From Candidatus Bipolaricaulota bacterium (GTDB lineage Bacteria; Bipolaricaulota; Bipolaricaulia; UBA7950; UBA9294), in contig JANQEA010000072.1 in NCBI GenBank assembly GCA_028278555.1, positions 103,195 through 147,131 of the forward strand: a stretch of DNA of 43,937 bases, given 5' to 3'. Made by a program: the position numbers and the translations under genes. The notes below the pieces were generated by a model. That model saw nothing but the letters and a program-made list of their open reading frames with translations. It did not search any database and was not told the origin of the DNA. Below, in pieces: positions 8,669-16,592 of the stretch; within the stretch, counting starts at the first letter, position 1; each line of letters starts with the position of its first letter.

Positions 8669-9529
8669 TCACTTGAAGATCGGCTCGATCCCATGGGCTT
8701 CCGCAAGAGCGGTCATCTCCTCGCCCAACGGGCGGCTCGAGAAGCACGCTCCCGCACCGAGCACCTGCGAGAGAACCGCAAGGTCGCCGGCGGTGACGAG
8801 GAAAACATCCCGATTCCCGAGGACCCAATGGACGGAAGCATCGATGGCCCCCTGATCGGTCAACGGCTCATAGAAGTAGGTGTTGTGCGTTCGCGGTCGG
8901 TCGCCCCACGGTCGCCGCGCGATCGCCTTGATCGTCTGCAGGGCGACGCCCCGTTCCGCACACATCGCCTGCAGTCGCGCGAAGTCCTCAGCGTACCGAA
9001 GCTTGCGAACGAAGGCGTGGCTGTACGAGGCCATCACCGAGTCGAAGTCGAAGGCATCGAGGCTCGCCAGATGGCGCTCGGGAGCCCACCACGTGTGACC
9101 GGTCACCCCGAGGAAGCGTACGAGACCTTTCTCACGCGCCTCGAGCATCGCCTCGATCGCGCCGCCCGGGCCGAGTGCCCGAAGACGTCCAGTCTCCCCG
9201 GTCAGCCCGTGCAGCTGCCAGAGGTCGATCGAGTCGACACGGAGTCGATCGAGCGATCTCTGCAAGTCCTGCCAGGCGCCGTCGCGCGCGCGCTTCCGCG
9301 CTTTCGTGGCTAGAAAGAACCGATCGCGGTGCTTCGCCATCCATCGTCCGATCAGTCGTTCGGACTCCCCGTACATCGGGGCGGTATCGATGTGGTTCAC
9401 CCCATACTCGATGAGGAGTTCGAGCGCCCGATCCGCCTCCGCCTCCGACGCCTGGCTCAGCGCGTAGCCGCCGAAGATCAGACGGGAGCTCTCGTGGCCC
9501 GTGCGCCCGAAGATCGCCTTCGGAATCAT
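8669..9529 (-). CDS. Aldo/keto reductase family protein
   Basis: The 286-residue protein has the AKR (beta/alpha)8 hallmarks: DTAPMYGESERLIG supplies the catalytic Asp and Tyr, LATKARKR the Lys, and DLWQLHGL the His of the tetrad. The C-terminal NADPH-binding part is shortened but recognisable. These enzymes reduce aldehydes or ketones with NADPH; some of this subgroup act on methylglyoxal-like toxic carbonyls. The ATG at 9529 has GGAGGCG upstream and overlaps the DUF3788 stop as ATGA. It ends the unit GNAT, DUF3788, AKR. Confidence 0.85.
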   Translation of the reverse strand: MIPKAIFGRTGHESSRLIFGGYALSQASEAEADRALELLIEYGVNHIDTAPMYGESERLIGRWMAKHRDRFFLATKARKRARDGAWQDLQRSLDRLRVDSIDLWQLHGLTGETGRLRALGPGGAIEAMLEAREKGLVRFLGVTGHTWWAPERHLASLDAFDFDSVMASYSHAFVRKLRYAEDFARLQAMCAERGVALQTIKAIARRPWGDRPRTHNTYFYEPLTDQGAIDASVHWVLGNRDVFLVTAGDLAVLSQVLGAGACFSSRPLGEEMTALAEAHGIEPIFK

Positions 9530-9957
9530 GCTCGCCTCCGCGGCGACATCTTGAGCAACAGAAGACTCTCCACATCTGCGGCCTCCGATTCGTCGGTGAT
9601 TGGGATGAAGAGCCATCGCCCGTCGCGGAGCTGCGGGGTCTCCCGCAGCATCCGCGCGATGGCGTCACCGAGTTCGAGTTCGAGGGCCTTCCCGGCCTGC
9701 TTCGCCCCAAGGACGACCTGGACGAGCACGTGCTCCCGCATCGGATGGAGGGCAGTCAACGACTTCCCACCACGACGGTACCGGAGGTTCCACCCGGTTC
9801 TCGCCGGACCGAACCTGCTCCACGTGCCCGTCGCCCCGAGCGTCTCCTCGGCGAAGGCCGTGAGTCGCTCCCAGAGAGGGAGCTTCGATCCGAGCGCCGC
9901 TCGAACCTCCTTCGCGGTCGGGGACTGACGGTAGTCGAGAAACGGGCTCTCGTGCAT
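9526..9957 (-). CDS. DUF3788 family protein
   Basis: This 143-residue cytosolic protein has the DUF3788 pattern: W near the start of a helix (LWERLTAFAEE), GWNLRYRRGGKSLTALHP, VVLGAKQAGKALE, a final DGRWLFIPI and LLLLKMSPRR. No biochemical function is established for the family. In other genomes it often accompanies GyrI-like and acetyltransferase genes, as here. GAAGGAGGTAA stands 4-5 bases before the ATG at 9957. It is flanked by the GNAT paralogue (14-base gap) and the AKR gene (4-base overlap), so all three are probably co-translated. Confidence 0.75.
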   Translation of the reverse strand: MHESPFLDYRQSPTAKEVRAALGSKLPLWERLTAFAEETLGATGTWSRFGPARTGWNLRYRRGGKSLTALHPMREHVLVQVVLGAKQAGKALELELGDAIARMLRETPQLRDGRWLFIPITDESEAADVESLLLLKMSPRRRA

Positions 9958-9971
9958 CGGGTTACCTCCTT

Positions 9972-10556
9972 CTAGAGCTGCAGCCGCTCTTCCTGCAGGA
10001 GCGTGTTCTCGAAGTCGTAGAGCTTGAACGGCAGGCCCGGCTCCTCCTTGGTGAGGTAGTGCCGGAAGCCCATCTTCTCGTAGAAGGCGTGGTTGCGGGT
10101 CGCCCACTCGGGTGTGTCGAGCGCCCACCGGACGGCATCCGGATGCTTCCGGAACATCTGCCGGAGGACCTCCTTTCCGATCCCGCGGTTCTGGTAGTCG
10201 GGGTCGACGAAGACCCCCTCGCACCGCCACTCCCCCTCGCCGAGGTCCGGTCGGACAACGGTGAACAGACCGCCGACGATCCGGTCCTCGCCGAGGATGA
10301 CCTTGTAGTACGTCGTGTCCGAGTCCTTGCGCTCTCCCTGACTGAGCGTCTCGATGACCTCCTGGAGCCAAGCGTAGGATGTGGGCGGCGGTCCCTTGTC
10401 CGGATCCTCCTGCTCAAGGTTTCCCTCGCGAAGCCAGTCCGGCTGCCACTTCCGATCATCGTAGAACGCGAGGTTCGCAACGACGGCCAGGGGGCCGACA
10501 TCCTCGGGCTGGGCCATCTCGAGTCGGACGGGTCGTGTCTCTTCTCTGCGGGGCAT
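9972..10556 (-). CDS. GNAT family N-acetyltransferase (paralogue 2)
   Basis: The 194-residue protein is a clear paralogue of the GNAT gene at 8029-8586. It shares the MPRREETRPVRLE start, YYKVILGEDRIVGGL, the motif-A block GVFVDPDYQNRGIGKEVL, TPEWATRNHAFYEKMGF and the C-terminal ENTLLQEERLQL. AAAGGAGGAAC precedes the ATG. It is first in an operon with DUF3788 and AKR, and is divergent from the WYL regulator across an 84-base gap that holds the operator. The acceptor is unknown. Two co-regulated copies point to related acceptors or a dosage role. Confidence 0.87.
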   Translation of the reverse strand: MPRREETRPVRLEMAQPEDVGPLAVVANLAFYDDRKWQPDWLREGNLEQEDPDKGPPPTSYAWLQEVIETLSQGERKDSDTTYYKVILGEDRIVGGLFTVVRPDLGEGEWRCEGVFVDPDYQNRGIGKEVLRQMFRKHPDAVRWALDTPEWATRNHAFYEKMGFRHYLTKEEPGLPFKLYDFENTLLQEERLQL

Positions 10557-10593
10557 GTTCCTCCTTTCTCCGTGGGACCAGTCTGCCGCGCAT

Positions 10594-10623
10594 TTGTGAC
10601 ACCCTGTGTCATAGATGTAGAAT
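10594..10623 (+). promoter_or_regulatory. Promoter and overlapping operator of the WYL regulator
   Basis: A -35 TTGTGA (10594-10599) and a -10 TAGAAT (10618-10623) are separated by 18 bases. The perfect inverted repeat TGACAC-CCT-GTGTCA at 10597-10611 covers the -35 and part of the spacer, so a bound regulator would block polymerase. This fits autoregulation, with the divergent GNAT gene controlled from the same site. The repeat is seen directly; the regulatory role is inferred from position and from the second copy at 8621. Confidence 0.65.
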
Positions 10624-10640
10624 CGTCGTCAGGAGGCCCC

Positions 10641-11624
10641 ATGCGTGCCGACCGGCTGCTCTCGATCCTGATGTATCTGCAGACCCGTGGACGGACAACG
10701 ACCGATCGCCTGGCAGAGGAATTCGAGGTATCGCGACGGACGATCATTCGCGATCTGTACGCGCTCCGTGTCGCCGGCTTTCCGGTCTACACCGAGCGAG
10801 GCCCGCACGGCGGCTGCTACCTTCACGAGGAGTATCGAAACACGCTGACGCAGCTGACGACCGACGAGATCGCCGCCCTCTTCCTTTCGAGCATCCAGGA
10901 ACCGCTCAAGGATCTCGGCCTCTCGGACCCGCTCCGCGGGGCGGTCCTCAAGCTGACCGCCGCACTCCCCGAATCGCGGCAGGCGGCGAGCGGCCGTGTC
11001 GCGAAGCGGATCGTCATCGACTCGACACCCTGGACGGGACGGAGAGAGCCGATCGATCACCTCGCCACGCTTCATCAAGCGGCGATGGAGGATCGATGGG
11101 TCTCCGCCACGTTCCGGCGGCCGTTCGATGTTCGAACCGAGCGCCGGATCGCGCCCTACGGACTGGTCGCCAAGGCCGGTGCCTGGTTCTGCATCTGGGC
11201 AGGGGAGGACGGACGTCTCCGCGTCGACCGGATCTCTCGCATCCACGAAGCAGTCCTCGAGGATGCGCGGTTTGCAAGGCCGCAGGACTTCGATCCCGAG
11301 ACGTTCTGGGCCGCGTGGCGCGATCGCCAGGAGGAGGGGCAGCCGACGTTCGACGTCCGGATCTGCGTGCGAGCAGACGCGATCCAATTCGTCGAGGACG
11401 CCCTCGGTGCCCGGCGGGGCGTCTTCTATGGAGTCCCGGCTCCAGCAGAGGAGTGGATCCCGATGGACGTCTCTTTCTCGTTCCTGGAGGAAGCGAGACG
11501 GAAACTCCTCGCGCTCGGCGGTGCCGTCGAGGTGATCTCGCCCGAGCCGCTCCGGCGGTCGATCGCCGACTTCGCTCGGCAGATCGGCGACGTCTACGAA
11601 CGGACGCCTCCCTCGATGGGATGA
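10641..11624 (+). CDS. HTH/WYL-domain transcriptional regulator (YafY type)
   Basis: The 327-residue protein starts with a DeoR-like winged helix (MRADRLLSILMYLQTRG, then LAEEFEVSRRTIIRDLYAL, residues about 22-41). A WYL-type ligand-binding region follows (WVSATFRRPFDVRTERRIAPYGLVAKAG, RVDRISRI) and then a C-terminal WCX-like part. Such regulators usually sense a small molecule or nucleic acid fragment. AGGAGG precedes the ATG by 4 bases, almost at the predicted mRNA 5' end. The gene is divergent from the GNAT/DUF3788/AKR unit, and the operator pair at 10597 and 8621 suggests it controls both GNAT units and itself. Confidence 0.85.
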   Translation: MRADRLLSILMYLQTRGRTTTDRLAEEFEVSRRTIIRDLYALRVAGFPVYTERGPHGGCYLHEEYRNTLTQLTTDEIAALFLSSIQEPLKDLGLSDPLRGAVLKLTAALPESRQAASGRVAKRIVIDSTPWTGRREPIDHLATLHQAAMEDRWVSATFRRPFDVRTERRIAPYGLVAKAGAWFCIWAGEDGRLRVDRISRIHEAVLEDARFARPQDFDPETFWAAWRDRQEEGQPTFDVRICVRADAIQFVEDALGARRGVFYGVPAPAEEWIPMDVSFSFLEEARRKLLALGGAVEVISPEPLRRSIADFARQIGDVYERTPPSMG

Positions 11625-11659
11625 GTCCCCCGGCGTAGAATCCGCTCGAGGAGGGACTC

Positions 11660-13522
11660 ATGAGATTCGAGCAGCTTCTACAGCATCTGTTCGGCGCGAT
11701 CTCCGGCGTCCGAGCGAAGGCCTACGTCGCGAAGATCGCGGAGTACCATCGGATCCAAGCGTCTCCGGGGTACGACGAAGCACTCCAATTCGTCGAGAGT
11801 GAGCTCGTACAACTCGGAATCGAAACGTCCGTTTCCGCGTTCCCGGCCGACGGGAAGACGAAGACCTACGGATGGACCGCGCCGATCGGGTGGCGAATCC
11901 GCTCGGGGACGCTCCGACAGATCGAGCCGGAGAGGAGAATCCTCTGTTCCTTCGACGACGTGGCGACATCGATTCTCGGCCAATCTGGGGCCGGGAACAC
12001 CAAGGCGGAACTGGTCCATATCGGAGAAGGAACGTCCGCTGCGGACGTCGAGGGATGCGACCTCGCCGGGCGGTTCGTTCTCGCCGGCGGCCGGGCAACC
12101 GAAGTGCTGAAGCGGATCCGCGGCATGGGCGCAGCCGGACTGATCATCTATCCGGACACCAAACGAGCGGCTGCCGACTACGATCTCGTTCAGTACGCGG
12201 GTCTCTTCCCGAATGCTGAGGATCTCGACTCGACGCCGATGGGCTTCTCGATCTCCCGACGGGAGGCCGATCGCCTGATCGCGCAGCTCGAGAAGGGACG
12301 GATCCGCTTGTCCGGCGAGGTCGATGCGGACTACTTCGACGGCGAGATGCGAACGCTCGAAGCGACGATCCCCGGAGAGGATCCGAAGGCCGGGGAGATC
12401 CTTCTCGTCGCCCACCTCTGCCATCCGCGACACTCGGCGAACGACAACGCGTCCGGGAGCGGTCTGCTTCTGGAGGTCGCCCGGGTTCTGAAGGAGCTGG
12501 CGGCCGAGGCCCCGGCCCCGCTCCGGCATCGGGTTCGACTCCTGTGGGTTCCCGAGTTCAACGGGGCGATCCCCTGGGCCGCGGCAAACGTCGAGACGCT
12601 TCGCGCCGTACGGTTCGCGCTCAATCTCGACATGGTTGGTCAGTCGCCCGAAGCGATCGGGGAGCCGTTTCGCGTCTTCCGGGTGCCGAACGCGCGGTCC
12701 AGCATTCTCAACGCATGCTTCGGTCCGATCCTCGCGCGGATCGCGGAGTCCGACTCGTCGCTCTCGGCGCAGGGATCGCGGCGGGCGCTCCACTACGTCG
12801 TCGACCGACCGAGCGGCGGGAGCGATCACCTCGTCTTTCAGGCGACGCCGTTCGAGATCCCGGCTCCGATGTTCGGGCACGACGATCCCTTCTGGCACAC
12901 CGATCTCGACACGATCGACAAGACGGATCCGACGCGCCTCAAGCAGGTGGGGATCCTGACGGCGGCTCTCGCGACGCTGCCGACGTGGGCTCCCGAGGAG
13001 ACCGGGCTCCTGATCGATTGGCTGACGTCCTTCGGTGCGGCGGAGTTGTCCCGCGCCAGCGCGCTCTCGCGCAGCATGGAGCCGGAGCAGCGGAGCCGCC
13101 TCCTGCGGATCGCGCTCGATATCGAGGAGGCTCGCGCCGGAAGTCTGGCGGAACTCTGTTCCGATTGCGAAACCGGCCCGCTTGGAGGCGCCCTCCGGGC
13201 GGTTCACGCAGCATTCGGCGGGCCCGCGGAGCGGGAAGCGGCGCCCCTCACGTCGAGCAGTGCGCCTCGACGCGTCCAGGACGGTCCGGTTCGCTACACC
13301 ATCGTCGACGAATTCGACGAGGACGAGCGAGCGATCTTCGACGAGCTCCTGTCGAACCACCATCGGGCCGCGGTCGCGTCGCTCGTCGACCTCTGCGACG
13401 GGGAGCGAAGCATCGAGGAGATCGCCCTTCGCCTGACGCTCGACTTCGACCGGCCGTTCTCCGCTGCCGATGCGGAGCGGTGCGTGAAGCTGCTCGTCAA
13501 GGCCGGCTACCTCGCCGTGTAG
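11660..13522 (+). CDS. M28-type zinc peptidase with PA-like insert and extra C-terminal domain
   Basis: In this 620-residue protein the two-zinc site of M28 peptidases is complete: His252 or His255 (VAHLCHPRHS), Asp262 (NDNASGSG), Glu299 (PEFNG), Asp324 (NLDMVG) and His413 (WHTDLDT). A PA-type insert occupies roughly residues 100-220. Residues about 430-530 are helical. The last 85 residues (YTIVDEFDEDER to the end) form a winged-helix or PqqD-like unit with LCDGERSIEEIALRL, which is unusual for M28. M28 enzymes remove N-terminal amino acids from peptides. No signal peptide is visible, so it is probably cytosolic. GAGGAGG precedes the ATG; the MFS gene follows after 14 bases. Confidence 0.85.
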   Translation: MRFEQLLQHLFGAISGVRAKAYVAKIAEYHRIQASPGYDEALQFVESELVQLGIETSVSAFPADGKTKTYGWTAPIGWRIRSGTLRQIEPERRILCSFDDVATSILGQSGAGNTKAELVHIGEGTSAADVEGCDLAGRFVLAGGRATEVLKRIRGMGAAGLIIYPDTKRAAADYDLVQYAGLFPNAEDLDSTPMGFSISRREADRLIAQLEKGRIRLSGEVDADYFDGEMRTLEATIPGEDPKAGEILLVAHLCHPRHSANDNASGSGLLLEVARVLKELAAEAPAPLRHRVRLLWVPEFNGAIPWAAANVETLRAVRFALNLDMVGQSPEAIGEPFRVFRVPNARSSILNACFGPILARIAESDSSLSAQGSRRALHYVVDRPSGGSDHLVFQATPFEIPAPMFGHDDPFWHTDLDTIDKTDPTRLKQVGILTAALATLPTWAPEETGLLIDWLTSFGAAELSRASALSRSMEPEQRSRLLRIALDIEEARAGSLAELCSDCETGPLGGALRAVHAAFGGPAEREAAPLTSSSAPRRVQDGPVRYTIVDEFDEDERAIFDELLSNHHRAAVASLVDLCDGERSIEEIALRLTLDFDRPFSAADAERCVKLLVKAGYLAV

Positions 13523-13536
13523 CCCAAACACCAGAG

Positions 13537-14775
13537 ATGAGGACTCGAACCAAGCTGATCGAGACGTTGACGCGCTATGATCGCCGCTTCTGGACGCTCC
13601 TGATCGTCCAGCTGATCGTGGCCGTCGGCTTCGGCGCCGCGATGCCGTTCGTCAGCATCTACCTGCACAACGTGCTCGGCGTCTCGATGACCTATGTCGG
13701 GATGATCATGCTCATCTCCGCGATCGCCGCTGCTGGCGGCCGGATTGCCGGAGGCGAGGTCGCCGATCGGCTCGGCCGACGACCGTTGATCATCGCCGGG
13801 ATGACGGCGCGCGTCCTGATTTTCGGGTTGATGGCGTTCGTGATCCACATCCGTGCCCCGGCTCTGGTCGTCGGCGCAGTCTTCGTCGTCGTCCGCCTGA
13901 TCGGCGCGATGATCAGACCCGCGTTGGCGGCGATGGTCGCCGATGTCGTCGAGCCGGAGCGGCGTGTCGAGGCATACGCTCTCTTCCGGATCGGCGCGAA
14001 CGCTGGCTGGGCGGTCGGGCCAGCGATCGGCGGGTTCCTTGTTGCGACGTCGTACGCGTCGCTCTTCCTGCTGACCGCCTTTGCCAGCCTGATCGGGCTG
14101 CTGCTGATGCTCTTCCTCAGCAGCGAGTCGATCCGGACCGCCGAGACAGGCCAATTCTCGATCCGGCGTGTGCTCGACGTCGCCCACGACCTGCGCTTCC
14201 TCGTCTTCTGTGGCTGGAGCGTGCTCCTCTTCGTCGTGATGGGGCAGTTTGCCAGCACACTCGCCGTTTTCTCGACGCAGGTCGTCGGGATCGCCGAAGC
14301 GCAGTTGGGGATTCTGTTCACGATCAATGGGATCGCAGTCGTTCTCTTCCAGTGGCCGGCGGCGCGCTTGGCGGACCGGATCGGGATCCGCTGGGGACTC
14401 GTCCTCGGATGCCTCCTCTACGCGCTCGGCTACTTCTCGGTCTCTTTCGCCGCAGCTTTCCCGTTCCTGATCGGGTCGATGATTGTCATCACGCTCGGCG
14501 AGGTGACGTTCTCACCGACATCGATGGCGGCGGTCGCCAACATGGCGAGCGAGGGGCGCGTCGGGCGGTACATGGGCCTGTTCGGACTGACCGAAGCGCT
14601 CGGCTGGTCGCTCGGCCCGTTCATCGGTGGCGTGCTGTTCGATGCGCTACGACGTTCGCCGACCGCTTTGTGGGGGATCATCGCACTGATCGGCATCATC
14701 GCGGCACTCGGGTTCGGGGCGACCACACGGAATAGGAGTTCGATCGATCGAGGAGGGACAGATGAAGCGCGGTAG
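13537..14775 (+). CDS. MFS transporter (efflux type)
   Basis: The 412-residue protein has about 12 hydrophobic segments and MFS motif A between segments 2 and 3 (GGEVADRLGRRPL). A related ARLADRIGIRWG loop follows in the second half. The layout is that of drug/proton antiporters, but the substrate is unknown. The frame is open well upstream through the M28 gene; the ATG at 13537 is the first start after that gene. No strong ribosome binding site is visible, so translation may depend on the M28 gene ending 14 bases earlier. Its 3' end overlaps the next gene by 14 bases. Confidence 0.85.
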   Translation: MRTRTKLIETLTRYDRRFWTLLIVQLIVAVGFGAAMPFVSIYLHNVLGVSMTYVGMIMLISAIAAAGGRIAGGEVADRLGRRPLIIAGMTARVLIFGLMAFVIHIRAPALVVGAVFVVVRLIGAMIRPALAAMVADVVEPERRVEAYALFRIGANAGWAVGPAIGGFLVATSYASLFLLTAFASLIGLLLMLFLSSESIRTAETGQFSIRRVLDVAHDLRFLVFCGWSVLLFVVMGQFASTLAVFSTQVVGIAEAQLGILFTINGIAVVLFQWPAARLADRIGIRWGLVLGCLLYALGYFSVSFAAAFPFLIGSMIVITLGEVTFSPTSMAAVANMASEGRVGRYMGLFGLTEALGWSLGPFIGGVLFDALRRSPTALWGIIALIGIIAALGFGATTRNRSSIDRGGTDEAR

Positions 14776-15691
14776 AACGATTTGGCTGGCGGCGATCGTC
14801 CTGGTCGGTGCGGCGATTGCTGTGTCGGTTCTCTTGGTGACCCGCTCCTCGGACGAACCGTACGTCCTGGCCGCCTGGGACTACGGCGGAATCGCGTGGG
14901 TCGAGCCGGCAGCGATGTCATTCGAGGAGGTCGCTGGGACAGCGACCGAGCTCGCCGACGGCGTCTTCGAGCTGTGGGGGCTCGCCACTCCGAATGCCAT
15001 CGAAGACGTACGGATCGCGCGAAAAGCGGGGCTGCACGATGGTGGGAGCCTCGACCTCTACGCGCTCGGATGGATGGAGGCCGTCACGCCACCGGTGATC
15101 GTCGTCGTCTTCCCTGACAGAGAGTCGTCGATGGCGGCGAGCGGATCGGAAAGCGCATCGTTCGCCACGACCTACGCGGCCGATCTTGTCAGCGCTGCAC
15201 CGTGGCTCACCGAATTGATCGGGGCGTCCGTGGCGATCCTCTGCACCGCCGATCGATGGCAGGAGCAGCTGGTCTCCGAGATGGCTGAGTGGATGGTCGG
15301 GCTCTGGATGAGTGAACAGTGTCGATGTACCTTCGGTGAGGCCAGGCTGCCCGAGCTGGTCGTCAAGGGTTTCGTAGCGCATACGGCCGGTTCGCTGATC
15401 GGCCGTGAAGGAAGCGCTGAGGCGGTGACGATAACGCGAGCTTGGATGGAGGAGAACGAGATCCCGGTTCAGAACGAAGGTCGTGAGCTGGTTCTCAATG
15501 CTGAGCCGGATGTGCTTTCGGCGCTCGGGCAGACGTTCGTCGCTTATCTGCTCGAGGATCGCGGAACGGACGAGCTGCTCGACGTCCTCTGTGCCTGGCA
15601 GGGGTTCACGATGTACTGTGCACCATCGAGAGCACAGACACTCCGATGGATCGATGGCTGGCGTACCTCGCTCGGCTTCGAAGACGGATGA
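14762..15691 (+). CDS. Membrane-anchored protein resembling an inactive peptidase-MA-like domain
   Basis: The protein is 309 residues. An N-terminal basic stretch and one hydrophobic segment (residues about 6-26) suggest an uncleaved anchor or signal peptide with the rest outside the membrane. The order of elements resembles gluzincin (peptidase MA-like) domains: a helix LVSEMAEWMV where HExxH would be, then LPELVVKGFVAH like the usual LPxWLxEGLA, then LGQTFVAYLLEDRGTDELLDVL. The metal-binding His residues are missing (SEMAEW), so it would not be a peptidase. The family call is by pattern only. GGAGGGACAG precedes the ATG, and it overlaps the MFS gene, so the two are probably coupled. Confidence 0.6.
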   Translation: MKRGRTIWLAAIVLVGAAIAVSVLLVTRSSDEPYVLAAWDYGGIAWVEPAAMSFEEVAGTATELADGVFELWGLATPNAIEDVRIARKAGLHDGGSLDLYALGWMEAVTPPVIVVVFPDRESSMAASGSESASFATTYAADLVSAAPWLTELIGASVAILCTADRWQEQLVSEMAEWMVGLWMSEQCRCTFGEARLPELVVKGFVAHTAGSLIGREGSAEAVTITRAWMEENEIPVQNEGRELVLNAEPDVLSALGQTFVAYLLEDRGTDELLDVLCAWQGFTMYCAPSRAQTLRWIDGWRTSLGFEDG

Positions 15692-15734
15692 CAGCAGGAG
15701 CTATCGCGCCACCATTCCGCATCTTCTACGTCGA

Positions 15735-15989
15735 ATGATCTCAATCGAACGGGTTTCAACCCGGCTTCCAGCCTTCGTGTCATGGGTAGGTACCGTTCTC
15801 GCCTTCTACTTCGATCAGGATCACGCCTCTGTTGTCGTTTCGCAGGATATCATGATTGCCGATGCGAAGAAGAAGCTGGCGCAGATTCCGTTTTGCCAGG
15901 ACATCTTCGTGACAGACAAGGGAACTGCGGATGAGCCCCTCCTCGGTTGGGTGTCGAACATCAGACTCGGCAAGTACCTCGAGGCGTAG
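15735..15989 (+). pseudogene. Remnant of a membrane protein with a CBS domain
   Basis: An 84-residue frame starts with a membrane-like segment (LPAFVSWVGTVLAFYF) and jumps directly to a CBS-domain-like tail (DAKKKLAQIPFCQDIFVTD, then EPLLGWVSNIRLGKYLEA). Such segments are normally far apart, so this looks like an internally deleted remnant. No clear ribosome binding site is present. The local base composition is less GC-rich than in neighbouring genes. It could instead be a small expressed protein; the CBS resemblance is by eye. Confidence 0.4.
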
Positions 15990-16406
15990 CAGCCACGGCA
16001 AACATCCCGCCGGTCGAGGGTCGCCGGCGTGCATTCTGTGTTGATGCGAGTCGACCGCATCGGTGCCTGCAACGTGTTCTTCTACTTGGTCAGATCTCGA
16101 GGAAGCGTTGGATCACCATTTCGGGAACGCCACGAGGCTTGACGTCTCCAACCCAGGCAAAACGATGTGGTGGAAGTAGCCGGGCGATGGGATCGGTCTT
16201 CTGGACGCCGGGTTCATCGCGGCCATCTCGACGCTCCTCAGACGCCCCAACTGTAGGCGGTTTGAACTGGAACCAATGCGCAACTGGCGATATGCATCCC
16301 AAGCCAGCAAAAGGCGCGATATGACGCAGTTAAGATCATCGCCTATTGACTGTACTTCACATTCAAGATAGACTAAGTGCTGCGCCTCGGCGATTCCGCT
16401 GCACTA

Positions 16407-16428
16407 GGGATTCGGCCGCCCGAATCCC
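16407..16428 (+). repeat. 9-bp perfect hairpin upstream of the vWA gene
   Basis: GGGATTCGG (16407-16415), the loop CCGC and CCGAATCCC (16420-16428) form a perfect hairpin. No T-run follows, so it is not a standard terminator. It may be a leader structure of the vWA gene or a remnant of mobile DNA. Confidence 0.6.
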
Positions 16429-16435
16429 ACTCGAC

Positions 16436-16493
16436 GCACTCATCTTCCGTCTTCACAGTTCTCGTGTCCGCAGGTCAACCGCAAGATGAGTGC
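16436..16493 (+). repeat. 11-bp inverted repeat with 36-base spacer
   Basis: GCACTCATCTT (16436-16446) is repeated exactly in inverse as AAGATGAGTGC (16483-16493). It lies 100 bases before the vWA start and just right of the smaller hairpin. It could fold in a leader RNA or bind a protein; neither can be decided here. Confidence 0.6.
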
Positions 16494-16592
16494 ACCTCGG
16501 TTCAGAGCACCGTTCACGCCGCAGCGGAGTCGGAACCTCGCGTACGCCTTCCCGGCCGACGGGTCTGAGACGTACGAAGACAAGGAGGAAGA

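Larger units (their letters stand above)
15990..16592. other. About 600 bases with no convincing gene
   Basis: No frame here has good codon use, a start site and family resemblance together. The composition is less GC-rich than in the flanking genes, with stretches such as 16290-16380 nearly AT-balanced. A 70-codon minus-strand frame (16302-16090) contains a protein-like tail (ARLLPPHRFAWVGDVKPRG) and could be the end of a decayed gene. The right part holds two inverted repeats, listed separately. Confidence 0.5.

Noticed and set aside
11678..13531. A 617-codon open frame on the minus strand
   Set aside because: It is antisense to the M28 peptidase and has no domain-like sequence or ribosome binding site.
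16090..16302. A 70-codon minus-strand frame with a protein-like tail
   Set aside because: The tail looks protein-like, but there is no ribosome binding site, and the other two frames also look partly coding. It may be a frameshifted relic; I could not match it to a family.
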